Source of the DNA: Pseudogemmobacter lacusdianii
GTDB lineage: Bacteria; Pseudomonadota; Alphaproteobacteria; Rhodobacterales; Rhodobacteraceae
Direction of reading: 5' to 3'
DNA length: 64,000 nt
Assembly: GCF_030848395.1 (NCBI RefSeq)
Contig: NZ_JAVDBT010000003.1
Location: forward strand, 244,697 to 308,696
This document shows, one piece after another, positions 8,914 through 18,257 of the stretch. Below the pieces are notes generated by a model. The model searched no databases. It was not told the DNA's origin and was given only the letters and a program-made list of their open reading frames with translations. Position numbers and translations under genes: made by a program. Every line of letters starts with the position of its first letter. Positions within the stretch are counted from its first letter, which is position 1.

Positions 8914-9888
8914 ATGCGCGCCCAAACCATCGTCCTAAGCTGCGGCGAACCCGCCGGTATTGGCCCCGAGATCGCGGTGAAAGCCCGCGCGGTCTTGGGG
9001 GCGGATTTGCCCTTTGCTTGGATTGGCGATCCGCGCCACTTGCCGCAAGCGGCCCTTTATACCGAGATTTCCCACCCGGCCGAGGCCGCTTCGGTGCCTC
9101 CGACCCATCTGCCGGTGCTGACCCAGCACTTTGCAGGTGCCGTAACCCCCGGCACACCCGATCCCGCCAATGCCGCCGGTGTCATCGCTGCGATCGAGCG
9201 CGGCGTGGCCCTGGTGCAAGCCGGCGAGGCCTCAGCGATTTGCACAGCACCCATCCATAAAAAGGCGCTGAAAGACGGCGCCAATTTCGCCTTTCCCGGC
9301 CATACTGAGTTTCTGGCCCATCTCGCCGGCGTCGAGCGCGTGGTGATGATGCTGGCCTGCGCTGAACTGCGCGTCGTGCCCGCCACGATCCACATTTCGC
9401 TCTCGCAAGTGCCGCAAGCGCTGACCGAAGCTGTGCTTAAGGAGACCATCCGCCTGACCCATGCCGGACTGGTCCGGGATTTTGGTCTGAGCGCACCGCG
9501 TCTAGTCGTGGCGGGCCTCAATCCCCATGCCGGCGAAGGCGGTGCGATGGGCTGGGAGGATGAGCGGATGATCCGCCCCCTTGTGGCGCGTCTGGCCGCC
9601 GAGGGGATGCAGATCCGTGGCCCGCTGCCTGCCGATACGATGTTTCATGCCGCCGCCCGCAGGGGCTATGATGCGGCGATCTGCGCCTATCACGACCAAG
9701 CGCTGATCCCGATCAAGACCATCGATTTTGCCGGAGGGGTGAATGTCACCCTCGGCCTGCCCTTCGTGCGTACCTCGCCCGATCACGGCACCGCCTTTGA
9801 CATCGCCGGACGCGGCATTGCCGATCCCTCCTCGCTTGTGGCGGCGCTGCGAATGGCGCAAGAGATGAGCCAAGCGCGGCGGCGTTGA
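8914..9888 (+). CDS. pdxA: 4-hydroxythreonine-4-phosphate dehydrogenase
   Basis: 324 residues, normal PdxA length. Starts 10 bases after surA. Shows the N-terminal GEPAGIGPEIAVKA, the PGHTEFLAHL block, and CAYHDQALIPIK whose histidine is a metal ligand in the family. It oxidises 4-phosphohydroxy-L-threonine using NAD(P), feeding PdxJ in the DXP-dependent pyridoxal 5'-phosphate route. The surA-pdxA-rsmA order is conserved with enterobacteria. Confidence 0.95.
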   Translation: MRAQTIVLSCGEPAGIGPEIAVKARAVLGADLPFAWIGDPRHLPQAALYTEISHPAEAASVPPTHLPVLTQHFAGAVTPGTPDPANAAGVIAAIERGVALVQAGEASAICTAPIHKKALKDGANFAFPGHTEFLAHLAGVERVVMMLACAELRVVPATIHISLSQVPQALTEAVLKETIRLTHAGLVRDFGLSAPRLVVAGLNPHAGEGGAMGWEDERMIRPLVARLAAEGMQIRGPLPADTMFHAAARRGYDAAICAYHDQALIPIKTIDFAGGVNVTLGLPFVRTSPDHGTAFDIAGRGIADPSSLVAALRMAQEMSQARRR

Positions 9889-9902
9889 CCATGTCGCCAA
9901 GG

Positions 9903-9947
9903 CCGGGGCTTTGCCCCGGACCCCGGGATATTTAGAGACAGAAAATG
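9903..9947. repeat. Intergenic repeat, type B copy 1, with GC hairpin
   Basis: CCGGGGC-TTT-GCCCCGG hairpin (9903-9919) followed by GGGATATTTAGAGACAGAAA (9925 onward), the reverse-complement orientation of the type B core. It fills the short gap between pdxA and rsmA. Similar copies lie near 14.1, 48.5 and 63.5 kb. Confidence 0.65.
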
Positions 9948-9963
9948 AGTAAGGGCCAAAGAT

Positions 9964-10806
9964 ATGGGCACGATTGACGGATTGCCGCCGCTGCGCGAGG
10001 TGATTGCGGCCCATGGTTTGGTGGCCAAAAAGCAGCTGGGGCAGAACTTTCTGCTGGATCTGAACCTGACCGCGAAGATCGCCCGTTGTGCGGGGGATCT
10101 CACGGGCGCGGATGTTTTAGAGGTGGGGCCCGGCCCCGGCGGCCTGACGCGCGGGCTTTTGGCGGAAGGTGCGCGGCATGTGGTGGCGGTCGAGAAGGAC
10201 CCGCGCGCCATTCCGGCGCTGATGGAGATTGCCGCCGCGCATCCGGGGCGTTTGACCGTGTTGGAAGGCGATGCTTTGGAGCTCGGCGTGGCGGCGCATC
10301 TCACCGGCCCGGTGAAGATTGCCGCCAACCTGCCCTATAATATTGGCACCGAGCTTTTGATCCGCTGGCTCTCGCCCAAGGTCTGGCCGCCGTTTTGGGA
10401 CAGCCTGACGCTGATGTTCCAAAAGGAAGTGGCCGAGCGGATCGTGGCCAAGCCCGGCTCCGACCATTACGGGCGGCTCGCACTTTTGGCGCAGTGGCGG
10501 GCTGATGCGAAGATCGTGATGATCCTGCCGCCCGAGGCCTTTACCCCTGCGCCGAAAGTGCATTCGGCGGTGGTGCATTTGAAGCGGCTGGAGGCCCCGC
10601 GTTTCCCTTGCGATTTCGCGGTTTTGCAGCGGGTGACGGCGATGGCCTTCAACCAGCGACGCAAGATGCTGCGCTCATCCTTGAAAGGCCTTGGCCCGCG
10701 GCTTGAGGAGATGCTTGAGGCCGCTGGGATCAAGCCCACCGCAAGGGCCGAAGAGATCGGGCTTGAGCAATTTTGCGCTTTGGCGCGCGAGGTTGCCAAA
10801 GGCTGA
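9964..10806 (+). CDS. rsmA: 16S rRNA dimethyladenosine transferase (KsgA)
   Basis: 280 residues. Contains [11 protein letters not shown] near the N-terminus, the SAM-binding segment [16 protein letters not shown], and the adenine-N6 methyltransferase motif [11 protein letters not shown]. It dimethylates two adjacent adenines near the 3' end of 16S rRNA (1518/1519 in E. coli numbering) during 30S maturation. Last gene of the lptF-to-rsmA run, followed by a strong terminator hairpin. Confidence 0.96.
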   Translation: MGTIDGLPPLREVIAAHGLVAKKQLGQNFLLDLNLTAKIARCAGDLTGADVLEVGPGPGGLTRGLLAEGARHVVAVEKDPRAIPALMEIAAAHPGRLTVLEGDALELGVAAHLTGPVKIAANLPYNIGTELLIRWLSPKVWPPFWDSLTLMFQKEVAERIVAKPGSDHYGRLALLAQWRADAKIVMILPPEAFTPAPKVHSAVVHLKRLEAPRFPCDFAVLQRVTAMAFNQRRKMLRSSLKGLGPRLEEMLEAAGIKPTARAEEIGLEQFCALAREVAKG

Positions 10807-10824
10807 TCTGGCCCCGCATTCAAG

Positions 10825-10864
10825 ACAAAAAAGAACCGAAGCCATGACGGCTTCGGTTCTTTTC
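10825..10864. terminator. Bidirectional rho-independent terminator
   Basis: AGAACCGAAGCC (10832-10843), loop ATGAC, GGCTTCGGTTCT (10849-10860), then TTTT; an A-run precedes the stem, so the structure serves both rsmA (+) and the convergent DUF4167 gene (-). Confidence 0.92.
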
Positions 10865-10899
10865 GTTTCAGGCTGTTCGGGCTTTGAAAAAAGCAGCGC

Positions 10900-11898
10900 T
10901 TATTCAGCGGCGGCCTTTTTGACCTCGGTCTCGGTCTCGGCCTTTGGCTTGCGCGGGGCGCGGCGGGGCTTTTCAGCCGGAGCAGCTTCGCCCTCAGCAC
11001 CAGGTTCAGCGCTGACACGTTTGGCCGGAGCTGCGGTCTCTTTGCGCGGGGCTTCGGGCTCTGCGGCGCTGGCCTGCGCCACCGGCTCTGCCGCAGCGGG
11101 CATCGGTGCCGAGATAAACGCCGGCAGCTCAGCCTGTTCGCCGGTTTCGCGCGGTGCGCGGCTGCGATTGTTAAAGCGATTGCCGTCCCGATTGCGGTTG
11201 TTGTCGCGGTGGCCCTCGCGGCGTGGCTGCTCGGCCGTATCCTCGCGGCGCCGCGCTTCCGGCGTCTCGATCAGGCCAGTGTCACCAGCTTGGGCGTCAA
11301 GATCGATGACCTGCACCACCATTGGCTGCTCTTCCGCACCCGGATCGCGGTATTCACGCTCTGCGCGGGCTTCACGGTGGTGGGTGTCGCGTTGGGCGTT
11401 CTGCTGGCCGCCGTCGCGCTGATAGCCGCGCTGTTCGTCACGGTTGCCATCCCGGCGATCGTCGCGATTGCCGTCCCGGCGCTCATTGCGACGATCATCC
11501 CGATCGCGGTAATTGCCGCCATTTTGGCCGCCGTGCTGGCCATTATGCTGACCACCATGCGAGCCATTGCCATTGGCCGCGCCGCCATTTTCATGGGCCG
11601 CACCACCGCTTTGCTGGAACTGCTGCTGACGCGCCTCTTGCTCAGCCGCCAACTCTCGCTGCGCTTCTGCCAACATCCGGGTATAATGCTCGGCATGCTG
11701 CAAGAAATTCTCAGCCGCCACACGGTCATTCGACAGCTGGGCATCGCGCGCGAGCATCTGATATTTCTCGATGATCTGCTGCGGCGTGCCGCGCACTTTG
11801 CCCTCGGGGCCCGAGGAATCAAAGACGCGGTTGATAATATTGCCGAGGCTGCGCGGGCGGTTCTGGCTGGAACGCGAGCGTTTCTTTGAAGAGCGCAT
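10900..11898 (-). CDS. DUF4167 protein, low-complexity putative RNA-binding
   Basis: 332 residues. The N-terminal ~80 residues are the DUF4167 domain (basic start MRSSKKRSRSSQNRPRS, then NIINRVFDSSGPEGKVRGTP and a helix-rich segment ending in HAEHYTRML). The rest is disordered: G/N/Q/H-rich, then many R/D/N repeats (RDDRRDGNRD type), then an Ala/Pro/Glu/Lys tail. Such composition suggests RNA binding, but this is inference; the domain has no assigned function. In alphaproteobacteria it is regularly next to prfA-prmC, as here, hinting at a link with translation. Confidence 0.85.
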   Translation of the reverse strand: MRSSKKRSRSSQNRPRSLGNIINRVFDSSGPEGKVRGTPQQIIEKYQMLARDAQLSNDRVAAENFLQHAEHYTRMLAEAQRELAAEQEARQQQFQQSGGAAHENGGAANGNGSHGGQHNGQHGGQNGGNYRDRDDRRNERRDGNRDDRRDGNRDEQRGYQRDGGQQNAQRDTHHREARAEREYRDPGAEEQPMVVQVIDLDAQAGDTGLIETPEARRREDTAEQPRREGHRDNNRNRDGNRFNNRSRAPRETGEQAELPAFISAPMPAAAEPVAQASAAEPEAPRKETAAPAKRVSAEPGAEGEAAPAEKPRRAPRKPKAETETEVKKAAAE

Positions 11899-12016
11899 CT
11901 TGTCCTTTGATGCTTTGGGCCGCGGGCGCCGCCCGGATCAACGGGGCAACTTTCATGACATCCGCAGGGGCTGGCAGGTCGTCGGGCCGGGCCAATGCCC
12001 CTGCCTAACGTGTGGC

Positions 12017-12045
12017 CAATAAACACAGGCTTGACGCTGTGACAA
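12017..12045 (-). promoter_or_regulatory. Probable sigma-70 promoter for the DUF4167 gene
   Basis: On the minus strand TTGTCA (12045-12040) and TTATTG (12022-12017) are separated by exactly 17 bases, about 120 bases upstream of the DUF4167 start and just after the prmC terminator. The match is to general consensus only. Confidence 0.4.
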
Positions 12046-12089
12046 GAGGAATTTGCGGGATTTGCCGCGATTGCGCAAGGCAAAGTTGC

Positions 12090-12112
12090 AAAAAACCGCC
12101 CAAAGGATTGGG
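12090..12112 (-). terminator. Weak rho-independent terminator after prmC
   Basis: Read on the minus strand, CCCAA-TCCT-TTGGG (12112-12099) is followed by CGG and a run of six T (12095-12090). It lies just beyond the prmC stop and would separate prfA-prmC from the DUF4167 gene. Confidence 0.6.
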
Positions 12113-12116
12113 GGAT

Positions 12117-12959
12117 TTAAGGCGAATTCTTCGGGTTATGCGCCGCGACGACACGGTCACGCTGGTCCAGATCGGGCAGGATTTCCACCTGGACAAAGCC
12201 AGCCTGCTCCAAAAGCTGCGCCACGGCGCTGCCTTGTGTTGGCCCGATCTCAAAGAGAAGCCGCCCGCCAGGGGCAAGCAAGCGCAAGGCGCCGGCAGCG
12301 ATCTCGCGGTAAGCCGTCAGCCCATCAGCCCCATCGGTCAGCGCGCGCTGCGGCTCATGCTGGCGAACTTCGGGCGCAAGTTCGGCCATTTCATCCAGCG
12401 CGATATACGGTGGGTTTGACACGATAAGGTCAAAGGACCCGGTGATGCCGTCAAGCCAGTTGGCCTTGGTGAACCGCGCGCGCGCGCCAAGGCCAAGGCT
12501 GTCGGCATTGCTTTGCGCCACGTCGAGCGTTTCCTGCGCGATATCGGTGCCAAGACCCTGCGCCTGTGGCCGCTCGGCCAAAAGCGTCAAGAGGATGCAG
12601 CCGGTCCCGGTGCCAAGATCCAACACCTGCGCGTAAGGCTTTGAAAGCGCGTGCTCAATCAAGACTTCCGTCTCAGGACGCGGATCCAATGTCTCGGCGG
12701 TGACCCGGAAGGACCGGCCCCAAAAGAGCCGCCGGCCAAGGATCTGCGAGACCGGCACCCGCGCTTCCCGCGCCGTGACAGCCGCCTCAAACGCCTGCAA
12801 CTGCGGTGCGGTCATCTCGTCCGAGCTGTGCATCAACAGCCGCTCTGGCGGCAAATCCATTGCATGGGCCAGCAGCAAACGCGCATCACGCGGCGCATCT
12901 TCAACCCCCGCCGCCCGCAGCCGAGGCACGGCAGCGGCCAAGGCCAGCTTGGCGATCAT
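12117..12959 (-). CDS. prmC: Release factor N5-glutamine methyltransferase
   Basis: 280 residues. SAM-binding motif DLGTGTG at 114-120 and the catalytic NPPY at 182-185 ([14 protein letters not shown]) are intact; the N-terminal ~80 residues form the helical substrate-recognition domain. PrmC methylates the glutamine of the GGQ motif in release factors. Its start overlaps the prfA stop by 4 bases, so enzyme and substrate are translationally coupled. Confidence 0.96.
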   Translation of the reverse strand: MIAKLALAAAVPRLRAAGVEDAPRDARLLLAHAMDLPPERLLMHSSDEMTAPQLQAFEAAVTAREARVPVSQILGRRLFWGRSFRVTAETLDPRPETEVLIEHALSKPYAQVLDLGTGTGCILLTLLAERPQAQGLGTDIAQETLDVAQSNADSLGLGARARFTKANWLDGITGSFDLIVSNPPYIALDEMAELAPEVRQHEPQRALTDGADGLTAYREIAAGALRLLAPGGRLLFEIGPTQGSAVAQLLEQAGFVQVEILPDLDQRDRVVAAHNPKNSP

Positions 12960-14011
12960 GCCTCCATCTCGGCCAGTTTCGAGGCCTGATCATGCGCGGT
13001 CAAAGCCGCAATCACCTCATCAAGATCGCCCGCAACAATCTGGTTCAGCGCATAAAGCGTAAGATTGATGCGGTGGTCCGTCAGCCGCCCTTGCGGGAAG
13101 TTATAGGTGCGGATCCGCTCCGAGCGATCGCCGCTGCCGACTTGCGACTTCCGCTCGGCCGCGCGCTCATTGGCCAGCCGGTCGCGTTCGGCTTCAAAAA
13201 GCCGGGCGCGCAGAACCTGCATCGCGATGGCGCGGTTCTGGTGCTGCGATTTTTCCGAGGAGGTGACCACGATCCCGCTCGGGATATGGGTGATCCGCAC
13301 CGCCGAGTCGGTGGTGTTGACGTGCTGCCCACCTGCCCCGGAAGAGCGCATTGTATCAATCCGAATGTCCGAGGCCGGGATCACAATATCGACCTCTTCC
13401 GCCTCGGGCAGCACGGCGACCGTCGCCGCCGAGGTGTGAATGCGCCCGCCCGCTTCGGTCTCGGGCACGCGCTGCACCCGGTGCACGCCGGATTCGTATT
13501 TCAGCTTGGCGTAGACGCCCTCGCCTTGGATATGGGCGGTGAACTCCTTGATGCCGCCAAGGTCAGAGGCCTGATGCTCCAAGACCTCAAAACGCCAGCC
13601 CATCCGCTCGGCATAGCGCTGATACATCCGGGCAAGGTCGCCGGCAAAAAGGCTCGCCTCATCCCCGCCCGTGCCGGGGCGGATCTCGATGATCGCAGGC
13701 CGCGCATCGGCGGCATCTTTCGGCAAAAGCGCGATACGTAGGCGGTCTTCCATCTCCGGGATCCGCGCGCGCAAGGCCGGGATCTCTTCCTCGGCCAGGG
13801 CCTTCATCTCGGGATCGGTCAGCATGGCTTGGGCATCTTCAAGATCGGTCAGCGCCTGCCGGTAAGCCGCAACCTCATCGGCGACCGGCTTCAGCTCGGA
13901 ATATTCCCGGCTGATCTGCGCGATTTCCGAAGGCGCTGCTCCGGCATTAAGCCGCGCTTCGAGAAACTCGAAGCGCTGGGTGATCTGAGCGAGTTTATCC
14001 AAAGGAACCAT
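12956..14011 (-). CDS. prfA: Peptide chain release factor 1
   Basis: 351 residues. GGQ at 227-229 ([19 protein letters not shown]) and the stop-codon recognition tripeptide P-E-T at 183-185 identify RF1 (UAA/UAG) rather than RF2. Full length and no programmed frameshift. It ends in a 4-base overlap with prmC. The upstream side carries the paired type B repeats. Confidence 0.97.
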   Translation of the reverse strand: MVPLDKLAQITQRFEFLEARLNAGAAPSEIAQISREYSELKPVADEVAAYRQALTDLEDAQAMLTDPEMKALAEEEIPALRARIPEMEDRLRIALLPKDAADARPAIIEIRPGTGGDEASLFAGDLARMYQRYAERMGWRFEVLEHQASDLGGIKEFTAHIQGEGVYAKLKYESGVHRVQRVPETEAGGRIHTSAATVAVLPEAEEVDIVIPASDIRIDTMRSSGAGGQHVNTTDSAVRITHIPSGIVVTSSEKSQHQNRAIAMQVLRARLFEAERDRLANERAAERKSQVGSGDRSERIRTYNFPQGRLTDHRINLTLYALNQIVAGDLDEVIAALTAHDQASKLAEMEA

Positions 14012-14058
14012 GCCGCACCTGTGGCGCTTTCAGGCGGGTCGGTCAAGAGGAGGCAAGG

Positions 14059-14160
14059 CCGGGGGCTGTCTGCCCCCGGACCCCCGAGGATACTTTTAGA
14101 CAGAAAATGCCGCAAAAGACCTAGAGCTCATTTTCTGCCTAAAAATATCCCCGCCGGAGG
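14059..14160. repeat. Paired inverted type B repeats with GC hairpin
   Basis: A CCGGGGGC-TGTCT-GCCCCCGG hairpin (14059-14079) is followed by a 22-base arm GGATACTTTTAGACAGAAAA-TG (14088-14109), a 19-base spacer, and the opposite arm CATTTTCTGCCTAAAAATAT-CC (14129-14150), complementary except at two positions, then CCGCCGGAGG. It lies between prfA (start side) and speB (end side), both on the minus strand. Confidence 0.8.
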
Positions 14161-14219
14161 CACCGCGCCGCAAGGCGCGCAAAATCGAAGGAGGCCGCGC
14201 GAGCGGCCTCACGCCCGGA

Positions 14220-15185
14220 TCAACGGCGGGTTTTGGCCCAATGGTAGAGGCAGATGAGCTCATAGCCGACATGGGCCCCGGCAATCGCGGTGGCTCCGGT
14301 GGTGTCATAGGGCGGCGAGACTTCAACGATATCGCCGCCGACCATATTGATCCCGGCGAGATCGCGCAGAGCCGCCGCCGCCTGCCAGCTGTGGAGCCCC
14401 CCCCAAACCGGCGTGCCGGTGCCGGGCGCGACCGAAGGGTCAAGGCAATCGATGTCAAAGGTGACATAGGTCGGATGATCGCCAACGATCGCCTTGGCCT
14501 TGGCCACCGCCGCCGCGACGCCCCCTTCGTGCACCTCACGCGCGTCGATCACCTCCACACCAAGATAATCCTCGGTCGTGGTCCTAATCCCGATCTGGAC
14601 CGAGCGTTTGGGGTCCACGAGCCCGGTCTTCACCGCCTTATAAAGCATGGTGCCATGGTCGATCCGGCTCAGATCATCATCCGGCCAAAGGTCGGAATGC
14701 GCGTCGAAATGAATGACCGCGAGCGGGCCGAACTTCTCGGCATAGGCCTTCAGGATCGGAAAAGTGATGTAGTGATCGCCGCCAAGCGTCACCGTCCCTG
14801 CCCCAGCGGCAAGGATGGTGCGGATGTGCTGCGTCAAAGCATCGGGGAAATCCGAGACCTTGGCATAGTCGAAGGCGAGATCGCCGTAATCGACAATCGC
14901 CATTTCCTCCAAGGGGTTGGTAGGCCAGCCATAGGGCGGATCATAGGGCTGCAAGCTGCTTGCCTCACGGATCGCGCGCGGGCCAAAGCGGGTGCCGGTG
15001 CGATGGGTCACCGCTTGGTCAAAGGGCACGCCGGTGATCGCCAGATCGACCCCGGTCAGGTCTTTGGTGTAGGTCCGCCGCAGGAAGCTGGTCGCCCCGC
15101 CAAAGGCGTTTTCAAAGGCCAAACCGCGCAGTCCTTTGCGGGTGAAAGCAGTATCGACCTCAGTCTTCGCGTCTTCCAATGCCAT
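14220..15185 (-). CDS. speB: Agmatinase (ureohydrolase family)
   Basis: 321 residues. All manganese-binding blocks of the arginase/agmatinase fold are visible: LGGDHYITFP, HFDAHSDLW and TFDIDCLDP, the last followed by APGTGTPVWGG, which favours agmatinase over arginase. It would split agmatine into putrescine and urea. It sits just before (in transcription order, after) a class III aminotransferase on the same strand, fitting putrescine use. Guanidinobutyrase or a related guanidino-acid hydrolase cannot be excluded on sequence alone. Confidence 0.85.
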   Translation of the reverse strand: MALEDAKTEVDTAFTRKGLRGLAFENAFGGATSFLRRTYTKDLTGVDLAITGVPFDQAVTHRTGTRFGPRAIREASSLQPYDPPYGWPTNPLEEMAIVDYGDLAFDYAKVSDFPDALTQHIRTILAAGAGTVTLGGDHYITFPILKAYAEKFGPLAVIHFDAHSDLWPDDDLSRIDHGTMLYKAVKTGLVDPKRSVQIGIRTTTEDYLGVEVIDAREVHEGGVAAAVAKAKAIVGDHPTYVTFDIDCLDPSVAPGTGTPVWGGLHSWQAAAALRDLAGINMVGGDIVEVSPPYDTTGATAIAGAHVGYELICLYHWAKTRR

Positions 15186-15300
15186 GATAAGTCTCGGAGA
15201 TTTTAAGGCGCGCAGTCATTCTACCCCCGGGCGGGGGCCGGAGACGCGCGGATCCGGGTGGCGGCAGAAGACCCCCGCCGCCGCCACAAGTCAAGCCCGC

Positions 15301-16716
15301 TCAGCCGATCCGGTAGCCCTCGCGCACCAACTCATCCGTGACCTTGCGGATCGCCTTCTCCAGCGTCTCGGCCACGAAATCCACCTGAGGCTTGGTGATC
15401 ACCAAAGGCGGCGACATCACATTGAGATGCCCAATCGGCCGCACCATCAGCCCCATCGCCTCTGCCGCATCCGAGATGCGCTTCGATTCATTGGCGCCGT
15501 CGGGCAGCGGCTCTTTGCTGTCCTTATTGCCGACATTCTCCACGCAGACCATCAGCCGCTGCCCCCGCACTTGGCCCACCAAAGGCAGAGCCTCAAGCCC
15601 CTGCAAACGCTCCAAGAAATAATCACCGACCTCGGCCGCATTGGCCAAAAGCCCCTCATTCTCGATGATCTCAATCGTCTTCAGCCCCGCCGCACAGGCC
15701 ACCGGATGCCCCGCATAGGTCAAACCGCTCGTAAACCAGCGCTCGCCGCCTTCCGCCATCACCTCCCAGATCCGATCCGAGAAAATCATCGCCCCCAAGG
15801 GCTGATAGCCCGAGGTCAGCCCCTTGGCGCAGGTGATCACATCCGGGATCACCTCGAACACATCCTCCGAGGCGAACCAATGCCCCAGCCGACCAAAAGC
15901 TGTCACCACCTCATCAGCGATGAACAAAATGTCATGACGGCGGCAAATCTCCCACATCCGCCGCAGATAGCCCTTCGGCGGCACGATCACCCCGCCCGAG
16001 GCTTGGATCGGCTCGGCAAAAAAGCCGCCAATCCGGTCAGCCCCCACCCGCGCGATCAGATCCTCAAACTCGGCCACCAGGAAGTCGCAGAAGGCCTCCT
16101 CCGACATGCCCTCGGGCCGCCGATATGGGTTCGGCACCGAAAGATGGTGAATGCCCGCCTCCATATAGCGGAATTCCTCGACCCGGTCGCCGGGCCGCTT
16201 GCCCACCGATTGCGACAGATAAGTCGAGCCGTGATACGAATGCTCTCGCGCCACGAGATCGGTCTTCTGGCGCTGCCCTCGGCAGCTTTGGTAATACCAC
16301 ACCAACCGCGCCGCCGTATCCACTGCGGTCGATCCCCCGGTGGTGAAATGCACCCGGTTCAAATCCCCCGGCGCAAGGCTTGCCAATTTCGCCGCCAACC
16401 GGGCCGAGGGCTCATTGGTGACATCGACAAAGGTGTTGGAAAAGGCCAAACGCTCGGCCTGATCGGCAATCGCCTGCGCCATATCCTTGCGGCCAAGCCC
16501 GAGATTGGTGCACCAAAGCCCGCCCACGGCATCAAGATACCGCCGCCCCTCGGCATCCCAAAGATAGCAGCCCTCGCCGCGCGCAATCACCAAAGCGCCG
16601 TCTTTTTCAAACGAGCCGAAATTGGTCCAAGGATGCAAGGCATGACGCCGGTCCATCTCCCAAAGATCCTGCGGCGCAGGCTGGCCTGCGGCAAATTTGG
16701 CATCCAAACCGGTCAT
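15301..16716 (-). CDS. Class III PLP-dependent aminotransferase (omega-transaminase)
   Basis: 471 residues. The N-terminal HPWTNFGSFEKDG and YLWDAEGRRYLDAVGGLWC, the IADEVVTAFGRLG block with the cofactor-binding aspartate, and CAKGLTSGYQPLGAM with the PLP lysine near residue 296 place it in the aminotransferase class III group with putrescine/beta-alanine:pyruvate transaminases. Being transcribed toward speB on the same strand (gap 115 bases) suggests putrescine or a related amine as amino donor. Substrate is inference. Confidence 0.85.
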   Translation of the reverse strand: MTGLDAKFAAGQPAPQDLWEMDRRHALHPWTNFGSFEKDGALVIARGEGCYLWDAEGRRYLDAVGGLWCTNLGLGRKDMAQAIADQAERLAFSNTFVDVTNEPSARLAAKLASLAPGDLNRVHFTTGGSTAVDTAARLVWYYQSCRGQRQKTDLVAREHSYHGSTYLSQSVGKRPGDRVEEFRYMEAGIHHLSVPNPYRRPEGMSEEAFCDFLVAEFEDLIARVGADRIGGFFAEPIQASGGVIVPPKGYLRRMWEICRRHDILFIADEVVTAFGRLGHWFASEDVFEVIPDVITCAKGLTSGYQPLGAMIFSDRIWEVMAEGGERWFTSGLTYAGHPVACAAGLKTIEIIENEGLLANAAEVGDYFLERLQGLEALPLVGQVRGQRLMVCVENVGNKDSKEPLPDGANESKRISDAAEAMGLMVRPIGHLNVMSPPLVITKPQVDFVAETLEKAIRKVTDELVREGYRIG

Positions 16717-16823
16717 CTTAGGCTCCCTCTCCCTGTCTGAAGAGAGAGCCTAGCATTTTGATCAAATGACGCTAGCCCCCGCAAAGCCTGCAGAAAAAAG
16801 CCGCAAAGAAGCGCCCTTTGGCT

Positions 16824-16873
16824 TTTCATCTTGATCTAAATACTCACCTTGCGCGGCACGCCATAAGTGCCGC
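16824..16873. repeat. Intergenic repeat, type A copy 2, with hairpin
   Basis: TTTCATCTTGATCTAAAT then ACTC (16824-16845), followed by GCGGCAC-GCCATAA-GTGCCGC (16853-16873). It lies downstream of the M20 amidohydrolase and upstream of the aminotransferase on the minus strand. Confidence 0.75.
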
Positions 16874-16891
16874 CCCTCACCGCAAAGGCCC

Positions 16892-18055
16892 TCACCGCAA
16901 AGGTTGGCCCTTCTCCACCAGCCGCGCAAAGAAGCTTGCGCCCAAAGGTGCGGCCTCATCGTTGAAGTCAAAGCCCGCATGATGCAGCCCGGCCCCCGGC
17001 CCGGTGCCAAGGAAGAGATAGGCCCCCGGCCGCGCCTCAAGCATATAAGAGAAATCCTCAGATCCCATTTCGCGATTGGCCCGGTCATCCACCGCATCGG
17101 CCCCCGCCACTTCCCGCGCCACTTCGGCTGCGAAAGCCGCCTCGGCCTCATGGTTGATCGTCGCCGGATAGCCCCAATCGTAATCAATCTCCGCCGTCAC
17201 GCCAAAGGCCGATGCCGTGCCTTCCACGATCTCATAGAAGCGCTTTTTCAATAGATCCCGCACATCGGGCTTGAAGCAGCGGATGGTCGCGGCAAACATC
17301 CCATCCTCTGGGATCACGTTCGAGGCTGAACCCGTGTGGATCATCGTGACCGAGATCACCGCCTCATCCAAAGCATAGACGTTGCGCGGGATGATGGTCT
17401 GCACCGCCTGCACCATGGCGACAATCGCCACCACCGGATCCACCGTCTCATGCGGCGTGGCACCATGGCCGCCCTTGCCCAAAACCTTGACATAAGCCGT
17501 ATCGACCGAGGCCATCAGCGGCCCGGGCGTGGTGTAGAAATGCCCAAAAGCCACGTTGGGCGCATTATGGATGCCGTAGACGGTCTCAATGCCAAAGCGC
17601 TCCATCACGCCCTCTTGCACCATGACCTGACCGCCACCGCCATCTTCTTCCGCCGGTTGGAACAACAGCACCACTTTGCCGGCGAAATTCCGCGTCTCGG
17701 CCAAATATTTCGCCGCGCCCAACAGCATCGTCACATGGCCGTCATGGCCGCAAGCATGCATCTTGCCCGGCACTTTGCTGGCATATTCCGCCCCGGTCAT
17801 CTCTTCGATCGGCAAAGCATCCATATCGGCGCGCAGTCCCATCACCGGACCCGGGCCTTGGCCATTGATCACCGCCACCACACCCGATTGCGCAATCCCC
17901 TCATGGATCTCATCCACGCCCATCTCGCGCAGCCGCGCGACAATCCAAGCCGCCGTCTTATGGCAATCAAAAGCCAGCTCAGGATATTGATGCAGGTGCC
18001 GGCGCCAGCCTTTCATTTCCTCGGCGAATGAGGCGATGCGGTTCAAAACGGGCAT
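16892..18055 (-). CDS. M20 family amidohydrolase (hippurate hydrolase-like)
   Basis: 387 residues from the ATG at 18055; a longer reading to 18241 adds 62 residues of non-homologous sequence. Conserved features are RRHLHQYPELAFD, the metal-site segment MHACGHDGHVTMLLGAA, FQPAEEDGGG with the catalytic glutamate pair, and NREMGSEDFSYML near the C-terminus. These M20D enzymes hydrolyse N-acyl amino acids, hippurate or similar amides with one or two metal ions in the cytoplasm. It is separated from the aminotransferase by a type A repeat, so a shared transcript is uncertain. Confidence 0.88.
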   Translation of the reverse strand: MPVLNRIASFAEEMKGWRRHLHQYPELAFDCHKTAAWIVARLREMGVDEIHEGIAQSGVVAVINGQGPGPVMGLRADMDALPIEEMTGAEYASKVPGKMHACGHDGHVTMLLGAAKYLAETRNFAGKVVLLFQPAEEDGGGGQVMVQEGVMERFGIETVYGIHNAPNVAFGHFYTTPGPLMASVDTAYVKVLGKGGHGATPHETVDPVVAIVAMVQAVQTIIPRNVYALDEAVISVTMIHTGSASNVIPEDGMFAATIRCFKPDVRDLLKKRFYEIVEGTASAFGVTAEIDYDWGYPATINHEAEAAFAAEVAREVAGADAVDDRANREMGSEDFSYMLEARPGAYLFLGTGPGAGLHHAGFDFNDEAAPLGASFFARLVEKGQPLR

Positions 18056-18257
18056 GGAGGTTCTTTCTCTAAAGCGGGGATCGCTGAACAGGATCAGAAC
18101 CGAATTTGCATCGCCCCGCAATGGCGGGGTTTCCCGCCCCCAAGCAAATCCCAACCCAAGCAAATCACGCCCCAAGCGTGCCTTCACCTGCCCCCGTCTC
18201 GTGACACTGGCCCCCAACCATGTAATCTGGCGGCCATCCAATCTGCCTTAGGTTCCC

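Noticed and set aside
15136..16740. A 534-codon open frame opposite the class III aminotransferase gene
   Set aside because: No recognisable domain, Arg/His/Pro-rich; the aminotransferase with its PLP lysine on the other strand is certain.
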